Assembly: GCF_035222275.1 (NCBI RefSeq)
Contig: NC_085884.1
Location: forward strand, 868,001 to 932,000
DNA: 64,000 nucleotides
Source: Podospora bellae-mahoneyi
Taxonomy: Eukaryota > Ascomycota > Sordariomycetes > Sordariales > Podosporaceae
Direction of reading: 5' to 3'
Part shown: positions 42,667 to 53,551 of the stretch, piece by piece
Numbering within the stretch: position 1 is the stretch's first letter
Layout of the letters: each line of letters opens with the position of its first letter
The notes under the pieces: generated by a model
The model's input: the letters and a program-made list of their open reading frames with translations, nothing else
Database searches by the model: none
What the model was told of the DNA's origin: nothing
Made by a program: the position numbers and the translations under genes

Positions 42667-44029
42667 CTAGGTACCATGTGTTGGACTCTGGAGTTGGCAT
42701 GGAAACTTGAGGACAGCCTTGATAATCTGTAACCATGTCAGTTTGCTGTTCAACGCCACAGAACCTGGCCTAACATCACTACACTTACCTTCCCACTCTC
42801 TGTATCGGCAATAGCTTTCTCAATATCCTCAACAGGGTACACCTTGCTAATCTTGTCCACTGGAAACTTCCCCTCCTTATAGGCTTGTATCAACCGCGGA
42901 ATGAACTGCCAGCCCCGACCTGTGTCAGCCTCTTCCTCTGATTCAACCGCATCTCATTAACTCACCTCAACAGGCCAAACCTCCCCCTCCACAACTCCAA
43001 TCCACTTCTTACTCAACGCGAAAAACATCCCCACGTCCACCTCAATCTTCACCCCCGGCGCAGGGGCGCCCACACTCGCTGCTGTGCCGCCTTGCCCAAG
43101 ACACTGAACCATATCCTGCACCACCCTCCCCACTCCCGTGGTATCAACCGCAAAGTCCGCCCCCTTTCCCCCAGTTATCTTCATCATCTCCCCCACCACA
43201 TCTAGCGTTTCTTTTCCGTTGATCACCCACCTCGCTCCCATCTCCTTCGCCAGATCCAGCTTCTCTTGCACCAAATCCACCGCGATAACTGTCTCAACCT
43301 CCAAGATCAAAGCAGCGGCCATGAGAGCAGCAAACCCTACCCCTCCCATACCGAAAATAACCACTACATCCTCCTTTCTGGGTTTAAAAACATCCAGTAT
43401 AGTCCCCGCACCAGTCTGATATCCACACCCCATCGGCGCCCAAATCGCCATTTCTTCTTCCGTCATCCCCTTGATAGGAACCACACTCAGCTCACTCACC
43501 ACTGCGATCTTGGCAAACGACGACTGTCCAAAGAAATGTCCCGATGCCGGTGTCCCATCTTGCATTTGGTATGCCGTTGTCCCATCGTCGCGAACACACG
43601 ACAGGTTAAGCGGTGGCATGAGCTTGCATTTTGTCGAAGGGGAGTGCTCCAGGCAGTGGTGGCATTTATTGCAGGAGGTGAAGCTGAGGAGGACATCATC
43701 TCCTATAGAAAGGGAACGGTTCTTGACCGCGGGACCGATGGCGAGGATGGTGCCTGTCCCTTCGTGGCCTGGGATGGAGGGGTAGGTTACTTGTGGGAGG
43801 GCGCCGTCGCGGAGGAGGAAGTCCTGGCGTTGTTGATTAGTGCTTGCGAGCAATGGGGAGACAGGGGAAGAGGGGTTACGGTGTGGCATAGGCCGGAGTA
43901 TTTTATCTCAATTAGAAGTTCGTCTGGGCGGAGGTTTTGTATGAGGACGGGGGATATGGCGAAGGGTGAACCGGGGGATGGAACAAGGAGGGCGGTGGTT
44001 TCGATAGGGAAGGTTGGGCCTGTTTTCAT
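42667..44029 (-). CDS. Zinc-dependent alcohol dehydrogenase (MDR family)
   Basis: Four exons, 44029-43880, 43823-42966, 42905-42789 and 42726-42667, give 394 residues; introns are 56, 60 and 62 bp with GTAACC, GTGAGT and GTAAGT donors. Catalytic zinc ligands appear in YSGLCHTDFLLRDG (Cys 48) and IPGHEGTG. The structural zinc lobe is CNKCHHCLEHSPSTKC. The Rossmann motif is FGMGGVGFAALMAA followed by VIAVDLVQEKLDLAKEMGA. The C-terminus has FPVDKISKVYPVEDIEKAI and SGKIIKAVLKF. It resembles aryl-alcohol/benzyl-alcohol dehydrogenases (NAD-dependent, cytosolic), which oxidise aromatic or long alcohols; the substrate is inferred. The gene is intact although it is wedged between a decayed gene and a RIP-mutated transposon. 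Confidence 0.9.
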
Positions 44030-44580
44030 TTTGAAGATTCTGAGAGGGTAATTATGTGGTTGTTGATCGTCGAAGGGTGAGGTCTGTTGAGAAAAGGGGA
44101 AGTCTGTGGTTTTCCTGTTAGTGAGGCCACTTGAAGATTCGGGAAGGAGTATAAGATGCTGGGTGCCGGAAAACATAATCCCCACGGCCATTATTATCTC
44201 CGTGACCCCATACTCCAAGCTTGCCTCCAATCATACCTCACATTCGCCCCTCAGTGACCGATGAGGTTAGTGTTCGTTACCCCTCCACCCCTACCACAAA
44301 ATAATTGAGACAGTAAAGGAGGTTAACATACCTTGAAGGACAATCCGTAGGCCTTAAAGATAGTTAACAAGCCTTGCAAGATCGTTTAAAGGCCGATCAA
44401 TTAATATTTGAGGCATAAGGTAGTTCACAGTATAATATGGGTTAGCTTACTTGTGTCAACTATTTTGTGGTGAGGGTGCCCTCGTACAAATGGCAAGTCA
44501 TGGTTGTGGTAACCTTCGGTGTGGCTAAATGAAGGCGTAACCTAAACTTACCTACTTAAAGAACATGAGCAAATAACGTA
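44030..44580. other. Promoter region of the alcohol dehydrogenase
   Basis: No gene recognised. AT content rises towards the transposon at 44581. Confidence 0.4.
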
Positions 44581-46431
44581 TATTATAAGCGAGCGACTAA
44601 TATAAGCGAGCGACCACTTTTTCAAAACCTTTATATTATTATCCTCAATTACTATACAACTATATTAAGAAGCAACCATAATTACATCCGAAATAGCTGA
44701 ATTAGATAATTCTATAGCCTCCTAGCAAGTACGCGCATTATAGCCAGGCTTACCGTATACACTATAGTACTAAACCTTTATACGAGCCTCCCCTACATTA
44801 TTACTATCCGGCTATATTTCTTCCACTACCTCCCCACTTACGGCCTTCTAGTTTAGTAGATCCTATATATTTTTTATAATAAATAATCTTCCGAACTATA
44901 TATATATTTTTTTAATTTTCCGGCGCTTATTTAATACTTTATTAACCTTACGGAACGAAGTATTCTTTAATTAAAAGAGGGCTACTTAGTATATTATAAT
45001 TATCGTACCTTTAATAAATTAATTTATAGTAATTAATATTAAAATCGGAGAATTATTTTAATAATTAATAATATAAATTTTAATAAACGTTAATTATATA
45101 TTAATTTCTTAAAGGTTTTATAATATTTAAAATATTTAAAATAATATTATACTTAGCTTTAAAAATAAAAGTATTAATATATAAAGCTCTATATTTAATT
45201 TAAAAAGTATTTTCTTTAAATCGTATAATATAAAATTAAGATCCGTAAAGCTATTTTATATATTTTTTTTCATTATAAAAGTAAAAACAGTTTCGCGGAA
45301 AGTATAAAGAAACTCGAGTTTATTTATATAATTAATATATAAATATATTAAGCCTTCGATTTAGCGGCCGTACGCTTATTTTAGCGGCTTAAAGCAATTA
45401 ATATCGAGTAATTAAAAAAAGTAAAAAGAGTATAAAGGTATATAAAATATAATAATATTATTTTATTAATAATAACGTTCGAATTTAATTAAATAATCAC
45501 TTTCGTAATTATAAAGGATTAATAACTAATATTTACTTTTCGTATAAAATACTATATAATAATTAAAATATTTAATTTAATTTAAACTTACCGGATTAAT
45601 AATTTAATTATTATTAATAATTATAATATATTAAATAAATAATAAATTATATTCGGTATATTAATTAATAAAATAATATTATACGGTTAAAATAATAAAA
45701 AGTAAAATAGTTTAATTAAAAATATTAGTTTTTTAAATTATTATTATTTACTTACGTTTATTAAACTAAATTAATTTTACTTTATTAAAACTATTTAAAA
45801 TTATAATTACTATATTTACGAAAATAATATTTATTTTAAATTTAATTTCGTTAAAATTATTAATATCGTTATTTATAATACTATATTTAATTTTAATATT
45901 CTGTATAAACGTAAATTATTTAATAATAACCTTTAAATCCTTATATTTAGTTCTTTAATAATTGTATTTACGTGTAAAACGCGTACGGAACTATAGTTAG
46001 TATTTAACGAAGTTATATACTTAAAATTTATTAATAGGTAGCGCGTCGCGTATACGTAATAATTAATTAATTATATTTTCTATATTATATAACTTTAATA
46101 AAAAAGTTTACGTGAATAGCTTAATAATATATTAAATAATAGCCTCCTCTTCGGATTAAGTAAGGTTTTCGATTTAAACGTAGTATCGCGTCGTATAGGC
46201 CGGCCAGCGCGTTAGTATCTGAGCGTACTACGATCGACGTTATATATTTTAGCTATAACTAATATATTTAAATTTTTATTATTTCGAAGAGCCTTAAGGG
46301 CTAAGAATATATGGGCTTCCTTTGAAGTAAATAGCATTTTAGAATATTAAGAAAATGAGGTGTTGAGGTTAAGGTTACGCGTCGCGTGAAAAAGGTGGTC
46401 GCTCGCTTATATTAGTCGCTCGCTTATAATA
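44581..46431 (-). mobile_element. Full-length pogo/Fot1-like (Tc1/mariner) DNA transposon, RIP-mutated
   Basis: 1,851 bp bounded by perfect 37-bp terminal inverted repeats (44581-44617 and 46395-46431). Each TIR starts TATTATAAGCGAGCGAC and contains a second ATAAGCGAGCGACC unit. The flanking dinucleotide is TA on both sides (44579-44580, 46432-46433), the target duplication of Tc1/mariner elements. The size fits Fot1-type elements. The minus strand near 44700-44770 still reads as the tail of a transposase zinc knuckle, VYGKPGYNARTC*EA, which is CxxCGKPGHNARTCQEA after G-to-A and C-to-T changes. The interior is almost all A and T with no open frame, the signature of RIP. It is dead. Confidence 0.9.
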
Positions 46432-46761
46432 TACGTTAGCGTAAACGCTTATCTTTCAACAACTAGTGACTCCGATCATGTGAATCACCCACTGGGCTGA
46501 CTCGCAGGAAAGATAAATACTTCTCCCGACGCACATGCAACTGAGTAGACCACAACCATCATCACCAACTGCCACCCCATGGCGAACTATGACCGTCTGA
46601 TGTTGTATCTCTCTTTTTCTATCTATGCACAAAGTAAGTCTTGCCATATATACATCCGAACAGACAACCTCATACTTGCCAATGAGCAAAAGGCGCTTCA
46701 ATGTTCACCAGTCCCAGTGCTGTTCCTCCGTCCTGGTGGAACTTTCCTAATGGCTATTGTA

Positions 46762-47608
46762 TCATGGGTACTTGTACACCCCCGCCTTCCTATCCACCGC
46801 CTTGGAGAAAATCCTCCCAAGCTCGCAGTCTCCTCTCTCCATGTTGACGTAAGTGGGAGCATAGATGCGCCACGACCTGGCAGTTCCAACAGCACCACCA
46901 GGCAGCGTAACCAAGCAAGCCATCCACCAGTGTGTCGTGGCATCCTCTCGGGTCCATGTGAACAGTCCGTTCTCGTAGACCTTGACGTTTTGACCGGCGA
47001 ACTCCTTCCCAGGGATAGTGGCGTTCCAGAGCGAAGCGTTACCGGCGAGAGCTTCGGTATATCGTAGGATACCGTCGGTTGGGTTGATGTACCAGTACTG
47101 GTGGCCGGGAACGTCGGAAGCCTGTATCATTGTGTTAGAATCGTTCCTCAGTTTGGAATATCAAGGAACAACAGACCATTTGCCCACCAGGAAGCAGCAC
47201 CGTCGAGTTCTGGTAGGTCCCGCAGTTTGTGCCACCGGCCGCAGTGCAAGCATGGCACTCTCTAGCCTTGGCACCCACAGCAAGGTATCTCCCGCAGGCC
47301 TTGACGTTCAGGTTCTGGAAAGTCTTGCGCACGCCTGAAAACGTAAGGGTGAAGGGGCTCGTCGCTTCAGGCAGATCCTTGATCGTTTCGTCTTCACATG
47401 AGTACTGCTCTGGCGAGTAGCAGCCCCCACCGCAGGGCTTGGTCGGCAAGCTGAACGTAATCGGGCAGAGTGTCTTATTGTCGTAGCAGGCGTACTCGGA
47501 TGGGTAGTAGCTCGCTTGGCCACACTTTGCTTGCTCTTCACCAAGTATTGACGTGGCGAGGAAGCTAGTGGCAAGTGCCAGGACGGCCACGACGCGCTTG
47601 ACGGCCAT
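46762..47608 (-). CDS. Secreted protein with CBM52-like carbohydrate-binding region
   Basis: Exon 1 is 47608-47177 and exon 2 is 47121-46762, with a 55-bp phase-0 intron (GTCTGT donor, ACAG acceptor), giving 263 residues. Residues 1-22 (MAVKRVVAVLALATSFLATS..) are a signal peptide. Residues about 27-80 carry a short Cys-rich module, CGQASYYPSEYACYDNKTLC and CGGGCYSPEQYSC, which matches CBM family 52 as found on fungal endo-beta-1,3-glucanases. The rest (FTLTFSGVRKTFQNLNVKAC, ECHACTAAGGTNCGTY, GHQYWYINPTDGILRY, WWMACLVTLP, SWRIYAPTYVNMERGDCE) is Cys- and Trp-rich, with no catalytic domain I know. I infer an extracellular glucan-binding protein. The start at 47608 is set by the signal peptide. 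Confidence 0.78.
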
Positions 47609-48490
47609 ACTGACTGGCTTGGGTGTGACGGGAGGGAAAAAACGCTTGCGGTGGCAGGTTAAGCTTTGGGCAGTGGTGCTTGGCCATGACTTGATATACG
47701 TCTGGAGATCGTCGTGCAGGGAGTTATCTCCGTCATGTTTGCTGCCGGTTCCATATTGAACAATCTCGGCTGATGCAGGTCCAGACGGACCAGCCGGGTC
47801 CGATGGTTCGGCGCGGATCGATTTGCGAGGTACTGGCGATGGATGGGCCCGACGGATAAATAGGGCTGATATAAACACACTTTGTGACGTTCCATGTCGA
47901 CCCGCTCTCGGAACATGATGCGCTTACTCCCGACGATAATTTTATCTCGGACCTCTGGACGTGTTCAGGTGATGTTGAGGAAATGGAATGCGTCGAAGTG
48001 AGGCGTGGCTTGCTTCGCGGAATTTCGAATGAGCACCCATATACCTAGGTGCTACTGGGACGTGGTGACAAACATGGAGATGGGCACTCGTGGGTCTATA
48101 CAATACCATTTAAGCTTTCAGTCCCAGCTTTACCTGTTCCTATCCCAGCTTTATTTTTTTCATATCCCAGCAGTTGCAGTCGTGTAATCTAGCATTAAAG
48201 CCTTATAATCCAACCATCGCAAAGTTTAGAGCCAATCATATTCTGCGCAAACTCGAAGCTCTTTATATTGAAGATCCTCAGAACGATTGCGTGTACCGAT
48301 GCAACGCTGAGTAAGACAGAGGCAGCCAGTGCAGCTGAAGTTGATTCGGGAATCAGGAAGGTGGCATGGTGAGGCAGTGAAGTCTGCCTGGTCAAAAAAC
48401 CACAACTCGGGCAGGAAATAGTATTCTCAAGTTTCATCCATTGCCAAAATATCTTCAGATGTGCGATGCTTTTCACATTGAATTGGTTTG
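47609..48490. other. Intergenic, no gene recognised
   Basis: Promoter of the CBM52-like gene. Around 48120-48176 the motif CCCAGCTTTA or its variant (atCCCAGC) recurs three times. Confidence 0.4.
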
Positions 48491-48916
48491 ATGGAGCCTG
48501 ACAAGCTTTGCTGTCGTTGCCAAAAGCTCGACCTTAACCCACTCTTTTCCCAAGCACCTTCCCATGGAGAAGTTGTCCCACTGGTCTTTGTGGGGCAATA
48601 TGTCTCTCGTGCCTGCGCATTGTGTCGACTTTTTGAAAATTACTGCGCTGGCAATGGCATGGGATCCGGCACCTTGATCTCTGCCTCCTGGAAATACCTT
48701 TCAAATTACGGCTGGAAGGAACCTGACGATGTCTTCGACTTCAGGAGACTCGGCATTCTGCCTGAAGTCTCTAGCTACTCGCGTGACGAGGCGGCATTTC
48801 ACAGAGCCCTGTTTCGACTGAGAGGATACATCGGAGAGCCTGTCACCAATCCACCATCTTGGACAGATGGAACCATTGGGCCACGTTCCCTCGACCCGCG
48901 TGTCATCGACTCATAA
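48491..48916 (+). CDS. HET-type N-terminal stub, probably truncated gene
   Basis: A 141-residue frame from ATG 48491. MEPDKLCCRCQKLDLNPLF, then GEVVPLVFVGQYVSRACALCRLFEN, is the pattern that precedes the HET domain in many fungal HET proteins (LC.RC..LDL.. then C.LC.LL). The second half (SGTLISASWKYLSNYGW, DDVFDFRRLGILPEVSS) also looks like a family linker. The frame stops at 48916 before any HET motif (no SHxWG or ID..CI), so it is likely the 5' end of a gene whose rest is lost. It could still be translated. Long runs are shortened to their cores here: LCCRCQKLDL and CALCRLF. Confidence 0.5.
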   Translation: MEPDKLCCRCQKLDLNPLFSQAPSHGEVVPLVFVGQYVSRACALCRLFENYCAGNGMGSGTLISASWKYLSNYGWKEPDDVFDFRRLGILPEVSSYSRDEAAFHRALFRLRGYIGEPVTNPPSWTDGTIGPRSLDPRVIDS

Positions 48917-49270
48917 CAAAGGTTAGGCACAAAAGAAATGTATTATCAGTCTGCTGTCTGTCTGTCTGTCCAACCCTTCTATGTTGCCTTGTCCCACTCA
49001 TCCACCAAAAACAACTGAGGTATCACTGATGCAACGCGGCTAGAAACATAGAAACAAAGACCAAAGATACAATGATGAAAAATATGCCCAGAAAATATAT
49101 GGCGGAAACCAATAGCATAAAACCCACGAATAAACGCCGATCCCATACTCTCCCACCAATCTCTGTATGCATCCTCACATGCTGGTATCACTAAACGGTT
49201 GTCGTCTCCAATATAAAGACAATAGAAAAGCAAAAACAACAAAAGAAAACAGGAGTCATCCCACATCAGC

Positions 49271-50922
49271 TTAGGCGGTGCCGTTGGGCTTCATAGCTTT
49301 CTGCACCTCCCCAGTCTGAGCAGCCATCTTTCCAAACTGCCACTCCGGCAGTGTGATGCCAGTCTGCTCGTTGATAGTCGTCATGAGAGGTGGCAGCATC
49401 TGGTAGATGTTGCGCATGGCCGCCGTGCCATTGGCAGCACCACCCTCACCACCAGCCTCAGCACCAGTGTTCCAGATGCTGATCTTGGGAGCCATGCCCC
49501 GGACAGCCTCAGCGTTAGCCTTGGCCAGCTCGACATAGGTACCCTTCTCAATCATCATGTACTGCAACAAGCCCTGAGGACCACCGAAAGCCTGGCTCAT
49601 CTTGGCATACGCCTCCGCCATGGCCATCATACCCTCCGCAGTCTTGATGTCACCCGCAAGTCTACCCTCAGCCTGCTTCACCGCGGCATCAGTCCAAGCC
49701 TCGGCGTTCTGCCTCGTCTGGTACGCCGCCGCTTCAGTCTCAACCTTGACCTTGTAGGCGGCACCCTCGGCAAGCTGCTTCGCCTTCTCGAAGTTGGCCT
49801 TGGCGTCAGCCTCGATCTCGTACGCAGCAGCGTCGGCAGCCTGCTGCTTGGCCTCGCGCTCAATGGTGGCCTTGACAACCTCGGTCGCACGGAGACGCTG
49901 CAGCTCAGCCTCGGCGCGCTTGATCTCGACCTTGACCTTCAACTCCTCGTCCTGAGCCTCGACGCTGCGCTTGGCAGCCACGCGGGAGATCTCGACGTCG
50001 CGGTTGAGCTCGGCCTTGCGGGTGTCGAGGACGGCTTCGGCGGAGGCGCGCTCAATGTCGCGCTGTGTCTTGGCGACAGCGGTCTCGGCTTGGATCTTGG
50101 AGATCTCGCGCTCTTGTTCACCCTTGCGCTTGGATTCACCGACGTTACCCTTGAGCTGGGCCTCGGCGACGTCGATACGGGCCTGGTTAGTAGCACCCTC
50201 GTGAGCCTTCCTGCTCAAACTCTCAAAGTAGATCGAGTTTGGCGCATCCTTCAGCTCCTTGACGTTGGCGTTGTAAATCTTGAGACCAAACTGGTCCAAC
50301 TCGCTCTTGATGTTGCGGAAAATCCTCCTCTTGAACACCTCTCTCTCGGTGAAAATCTCCTCCATCGTCATGCTGGACACCAGCACACGCGTCTCACCCT
50401 CGATAATACCCTTGACGATGTTCTCGAGGAAATCCTTGGTGCCGTCCTTCTTGGCGCCAGAATCAGCCAGGAGCATGGCGTACTTCATGAGCGAGTCCCC
50501 TTGGTCCTCGCGACCGGCAACATGGCCGTGGTTGTCGTAGTCATAGACTCCGTTCTCATCGTCCTCGACGGGGGAGCCAGCGCTGCCGGCGCCGGAGACA
50601 CCAGGAGGAGCAGGAGACTTGCCCTTCTTGTTAGCGCCGCGCTGGTTGACGTCGGGACCGACGGTGAAGACCACTGGGAGAAGGAACTGGAGTTTCTCCT
50701 TGGTCATGGCTTGAAGGTTCATGGCGTAGTCGTGGGGCTGCACGCTGAAGCGCATGCAGCGCTGGAAGGGCCATACCCAAGCGGCCTTGGTGATTTTGAC
50801 TGGGGGTGCATGTTAGCGGCTGATCACCAAAACGCTTTAGTGATCGAAAACAAACCATTCTTGACTCCCATGCCAGTGATGGCAAGGTACTCATCGGGAG
50901 CGGCAATTCTGTAGGAGGCCAT
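49271..50922 (-). CDS. Flotillin (SPFH/band 7 membrane scaffold)
   Basis: Exon 1 is 50922-50856 and exon 2 is 50799-49271, with a 56-bp phase-1 intron (GTTTGT donor, GCTAAC branch), giving 531 residues. The N-terminus MASYRIAAPDEYLAITGMG and WVWPFQRCMRFSVQP are the flotillin start. The SPFH domain runs to about residue 200 (MTKEKLQFLLPVVFTVGP, DFLENIVKGIIEGETRV, MTMEEIFTEREVFK). A long Ala/Glu/Lys coiled coil follows, about 230-430, with EAEL/AEAxA repeats. The C-terminus is Gly-rich. An acidic, Gly/Ser-rich insert sits near residues 65-115 (KKGKSPAPPGVSGAGSAG..). Flotillins (FloA in Aspergillus) form sterol-rich microdomains at the plasma membrane. The gene is divergent from the 52577 gene. 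Confidence 0.93.
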
Positions 50923-52576
50923 CTTGACAGTGTTGGTGGTGAGATGGAGTGGTCAGATGATTGGGGAAAAAGTCGCGAAAAGTTAATGGCCTTCAGTCGG
51001 TTATGTATGTGTGCGCTCTCTGGGCTGAGAGCTAAGGTTTGCGAAGGATTGAGTATGAAGTGGTCACGCTTGTGGTGGATGGATCTTTGTTGCGCCACTG
51101 CCAACTGCTGTTGATGGATGACAACTGGCAAATACACGTGGATAATATGGTGGATGATAATGAGGATATGGCTATGTTTGAAAACCGGGGTCAGCCTCTT
51201 CTTAAGTACAACGATGCACGGCAGCAAACCAGTGAACCAGACATCTACGAGCGACTCGCCAAGTACACACAGCCTTGCCAATACCGCCTAACGCAGGGTT
51301 CTCATTCAATAACACTGTGGATCATCTGATCTGGCATTCGGCTAACACGGCTATGCTGTCGCCACAAAGAGGTTAGCCCATTCTGCCTTGAACCTGGGGG
51401 TGTGGCTGTGTCACCGATAAGGGAAAGAGGTTTTCTCGTGGAATAATGCTCGGTGACAAGAATCTTGTCTCGGTGGCACCAATGACAGACGGAAGATGGA
51501 TGCTGTTGCGAGAATGTTTGGCTGCTGGCGGGTTCTGGAAGAATTCCAAGCGCTGTCTGTTACTCACTGGGGAAAATGAGGGGTGGCACCGGTGATCCTC
51601 CGGGAATATGCACTGGAACATAGCGTTTCCGGGTCGCACCACTGCGGTTGCGGGAGAGCACAACGTGCTAGATTCTCGCTTCAGAATACCAAAAGTCGTC
51701 TCGGTGTTTGAGCCTGTGGATCCTTTTTACTTGACAACACTCGACCGAGCATAGTTCAGGAACCGAATCGTCAATCTGGAGGCCCGATTTCTGACCGACA
51801 TGTCAGCCACAACCGTTGGACATCAAACCATGATGCCCACGGATAGGTAACCCATCTACATGCCAAGCCCCGTCCCGCCTGTACCTAGTAGTTCGTGTTA
51901 CGGAATACCTATTTGGCAGGTCCTTCTTCTCTTGGATCAACATCGCCCCAAGCAGGAGATAGACGTCAGTCGGGATATCATGTGAGAAGAAATGACAAGG
52001 TCACAATCAGGCCGCAATTGAGCCCCGAGTCCCAAGATAGTTAACCCCGGCCCGCACACAAGATCCGCCGAGCCTGCAAGGCGCTACCTTAACCAACAAT
52101 TCGGCAAGTTATAGCTCAGCCACACCCGCTTCCCCACACAGGCCGCCGTCATTGATTTTGGCGGGGTTACTTATCGCTATCACATTGCCCTCAAAGCCAT
52201 CATCGCCAGGCACATTCTTGGATGGGAATCCGGCAGATTGTCAGCAAGGCTCAGCGACGCCTCGGTGGAAATTACATCACAGGTCACTGAAACGGGCGTT
52301 TTCGCACTGAATTCCGTTTGCACTCACGGTATCTTATCTATCACAACTCGCAAAAGCTCAGCGGTTAGGAGGCCCATTTTCCGCTGCGGGGATACGAGCT
52401 GCCGCATTTGACCTGACACAAATCACCTCACCTCCCCTGGGTGGCTGGGTATTGAATTTTGAGAGCATTTCCTTCTCCATCGAACTCACTGTAACCCACC
52501 ACTCAAACCGACACACGAATCATACTCTCGGACTTGACACGGGATTCAGCATTCGGCTCTGACAACACACGCAAAG
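50923..52576. promoter_or_regulatory. Shared upstream region of flotillin and the PPxY gene
   Basis: 1.65 kb between two divergent starts. No coding region is supported. The right end (..cacacgcaaagATG) is a normal leader. Confidence 0.45.
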
Positions 52577-53551
52577 ATGTACCACCTTGACGGCCTCGAC
52601 GACGGCGACCTACCCCCAACCTACACCGAAGCCGTCACCACATCCCACACCGGCGGCAGCTTCACCAGCAGCCATGCCGGTCCCAGCTCCAGCACAGGCA
52701 ACGATAGCGTCCTGCTACCATCCTCGCTAACAAACCCACTTACCTCTCCCCTGACCAACCATCTTCGAACCCTTCCAAGACGTCTCTATCAAGCCCAGCA
52801 GGCCCGCGCAACAGAGCAAGCCTCTCGCGAGCTAGACATCATCACCGCTCTGGTCCCTCACATCGAGCACTTCCTCTCTAATCTGGGAAACCACCCATCC
52901 CACGCCGCCGAGTTAGTCCTCGTGCCGGAAGCCGCCGTGCCGAAAGGATGGGTAATGACTGGTGCGGCGGAGCGGAGACGAGAAGGGGAAGTGGTCAAAA
53001 TTGTCAAGGCCAATCTGGGGAAACTACTGAGTCAGCGCACCGGCTCAACAGCCACGACCCAATCTACAGGAAAAGGCGAGAAGTCATCCTACTCAAGAGA
53101 CGAAGACGATGACGACGGCGACAGTCCCAACGAAGACAAGCCCGAGTTTGACGAATGGGGTCGTTTCGAATGCGAGGACACAGACGGTATAGGGAATAGT
53201 GACACTTCACAGTGGCTGTGGTTCAAGGACGAGGGAATGGCGCGCAGATTGGCGACGTATTTGAGGCCGGAGCCGAATCTGGAGAGAAAGCATGTCCAGG
53301 CTACCGTGGTGGTGAAGAAGGCGGAGAAGGGTATTTGGAAGAGCTGGGGGTCGAAGAACAAGGAGAGGGTGGGGAGTAACCCGTCGAGTCCGACTACAGC
53401 GGGGACGCCGGGGACGGGAGAGAATGAGGATGCTGTCAAGATGGCTGTTAGGGCGAGGGAGATTACGTTTAGGAAGGAAAATGACTTTGGGGTGTGGGAG
53501 AGTCGGACGGGGTTCGGGATTGTTTGTAATGTGAGGATTGCTGCGAGGTGA
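52577..53551 (+). CDS. Conserved hypothetical protein with PPxY motif
   Basis: A single-exon gene of 324 residues. Near the N-terminus DLPPTYTEA contains a PPxY motif, the binding site for WW-domain ubiquitin ligases of the Rsp5/Nedd4 type. A Ser/Thr-rich spacer follows, then a helical part (RTLPRRLYQAQQARATEQAS, RELDIITALVPHIEHFLSNL), a basic-acidic spacer with SRDEDDDDGDSPNEDKPEFD, an EWGRFECEDTDG segment, and a C-terminal part (WLWFKDEGMARRLATYLRPE, AREITFRKENDFGVWESRTG). I remember similar proteins as uncharacterised in related fungi. A role as a ubiquitin-ligase adaptor or client is inference from the PPxY motif alone. Confidence 0.75.
   Translation: MYHLDGLDDGDLPPTYTEAVTTSHTGGSFTSSHAGPSSSTGNDSVLLPSSLTNPLTSPLTNHLRTLPRRLYQAQQARATEQASRELDIITALVPHIEHFLSNLGNHPSHAAELVLVPEAAVPKGWVMTGAAERRREGEVVKIVKANLGKLLSQRTGSTATTQSTGKGEKSSYSRDEDDDDGDSPNEDKPEFDEWGRFECEDTDGIGNSDTSQWLWFKDEGMARRLATYLRPEPNLERKHVQATVVVKKAEKGIWKSWGSKNKERVGSNPSSPTTAGTPGTGENEDAVKMAVRAREITFRKENDFGVWESRTGFGIVCNVRIAAR

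Noticed and set aside
48951-48972. (CTGT)n microsatellite
   Set aside because: Only about four units; ordinary simple repeat in the 3' region of neighbouring genes.
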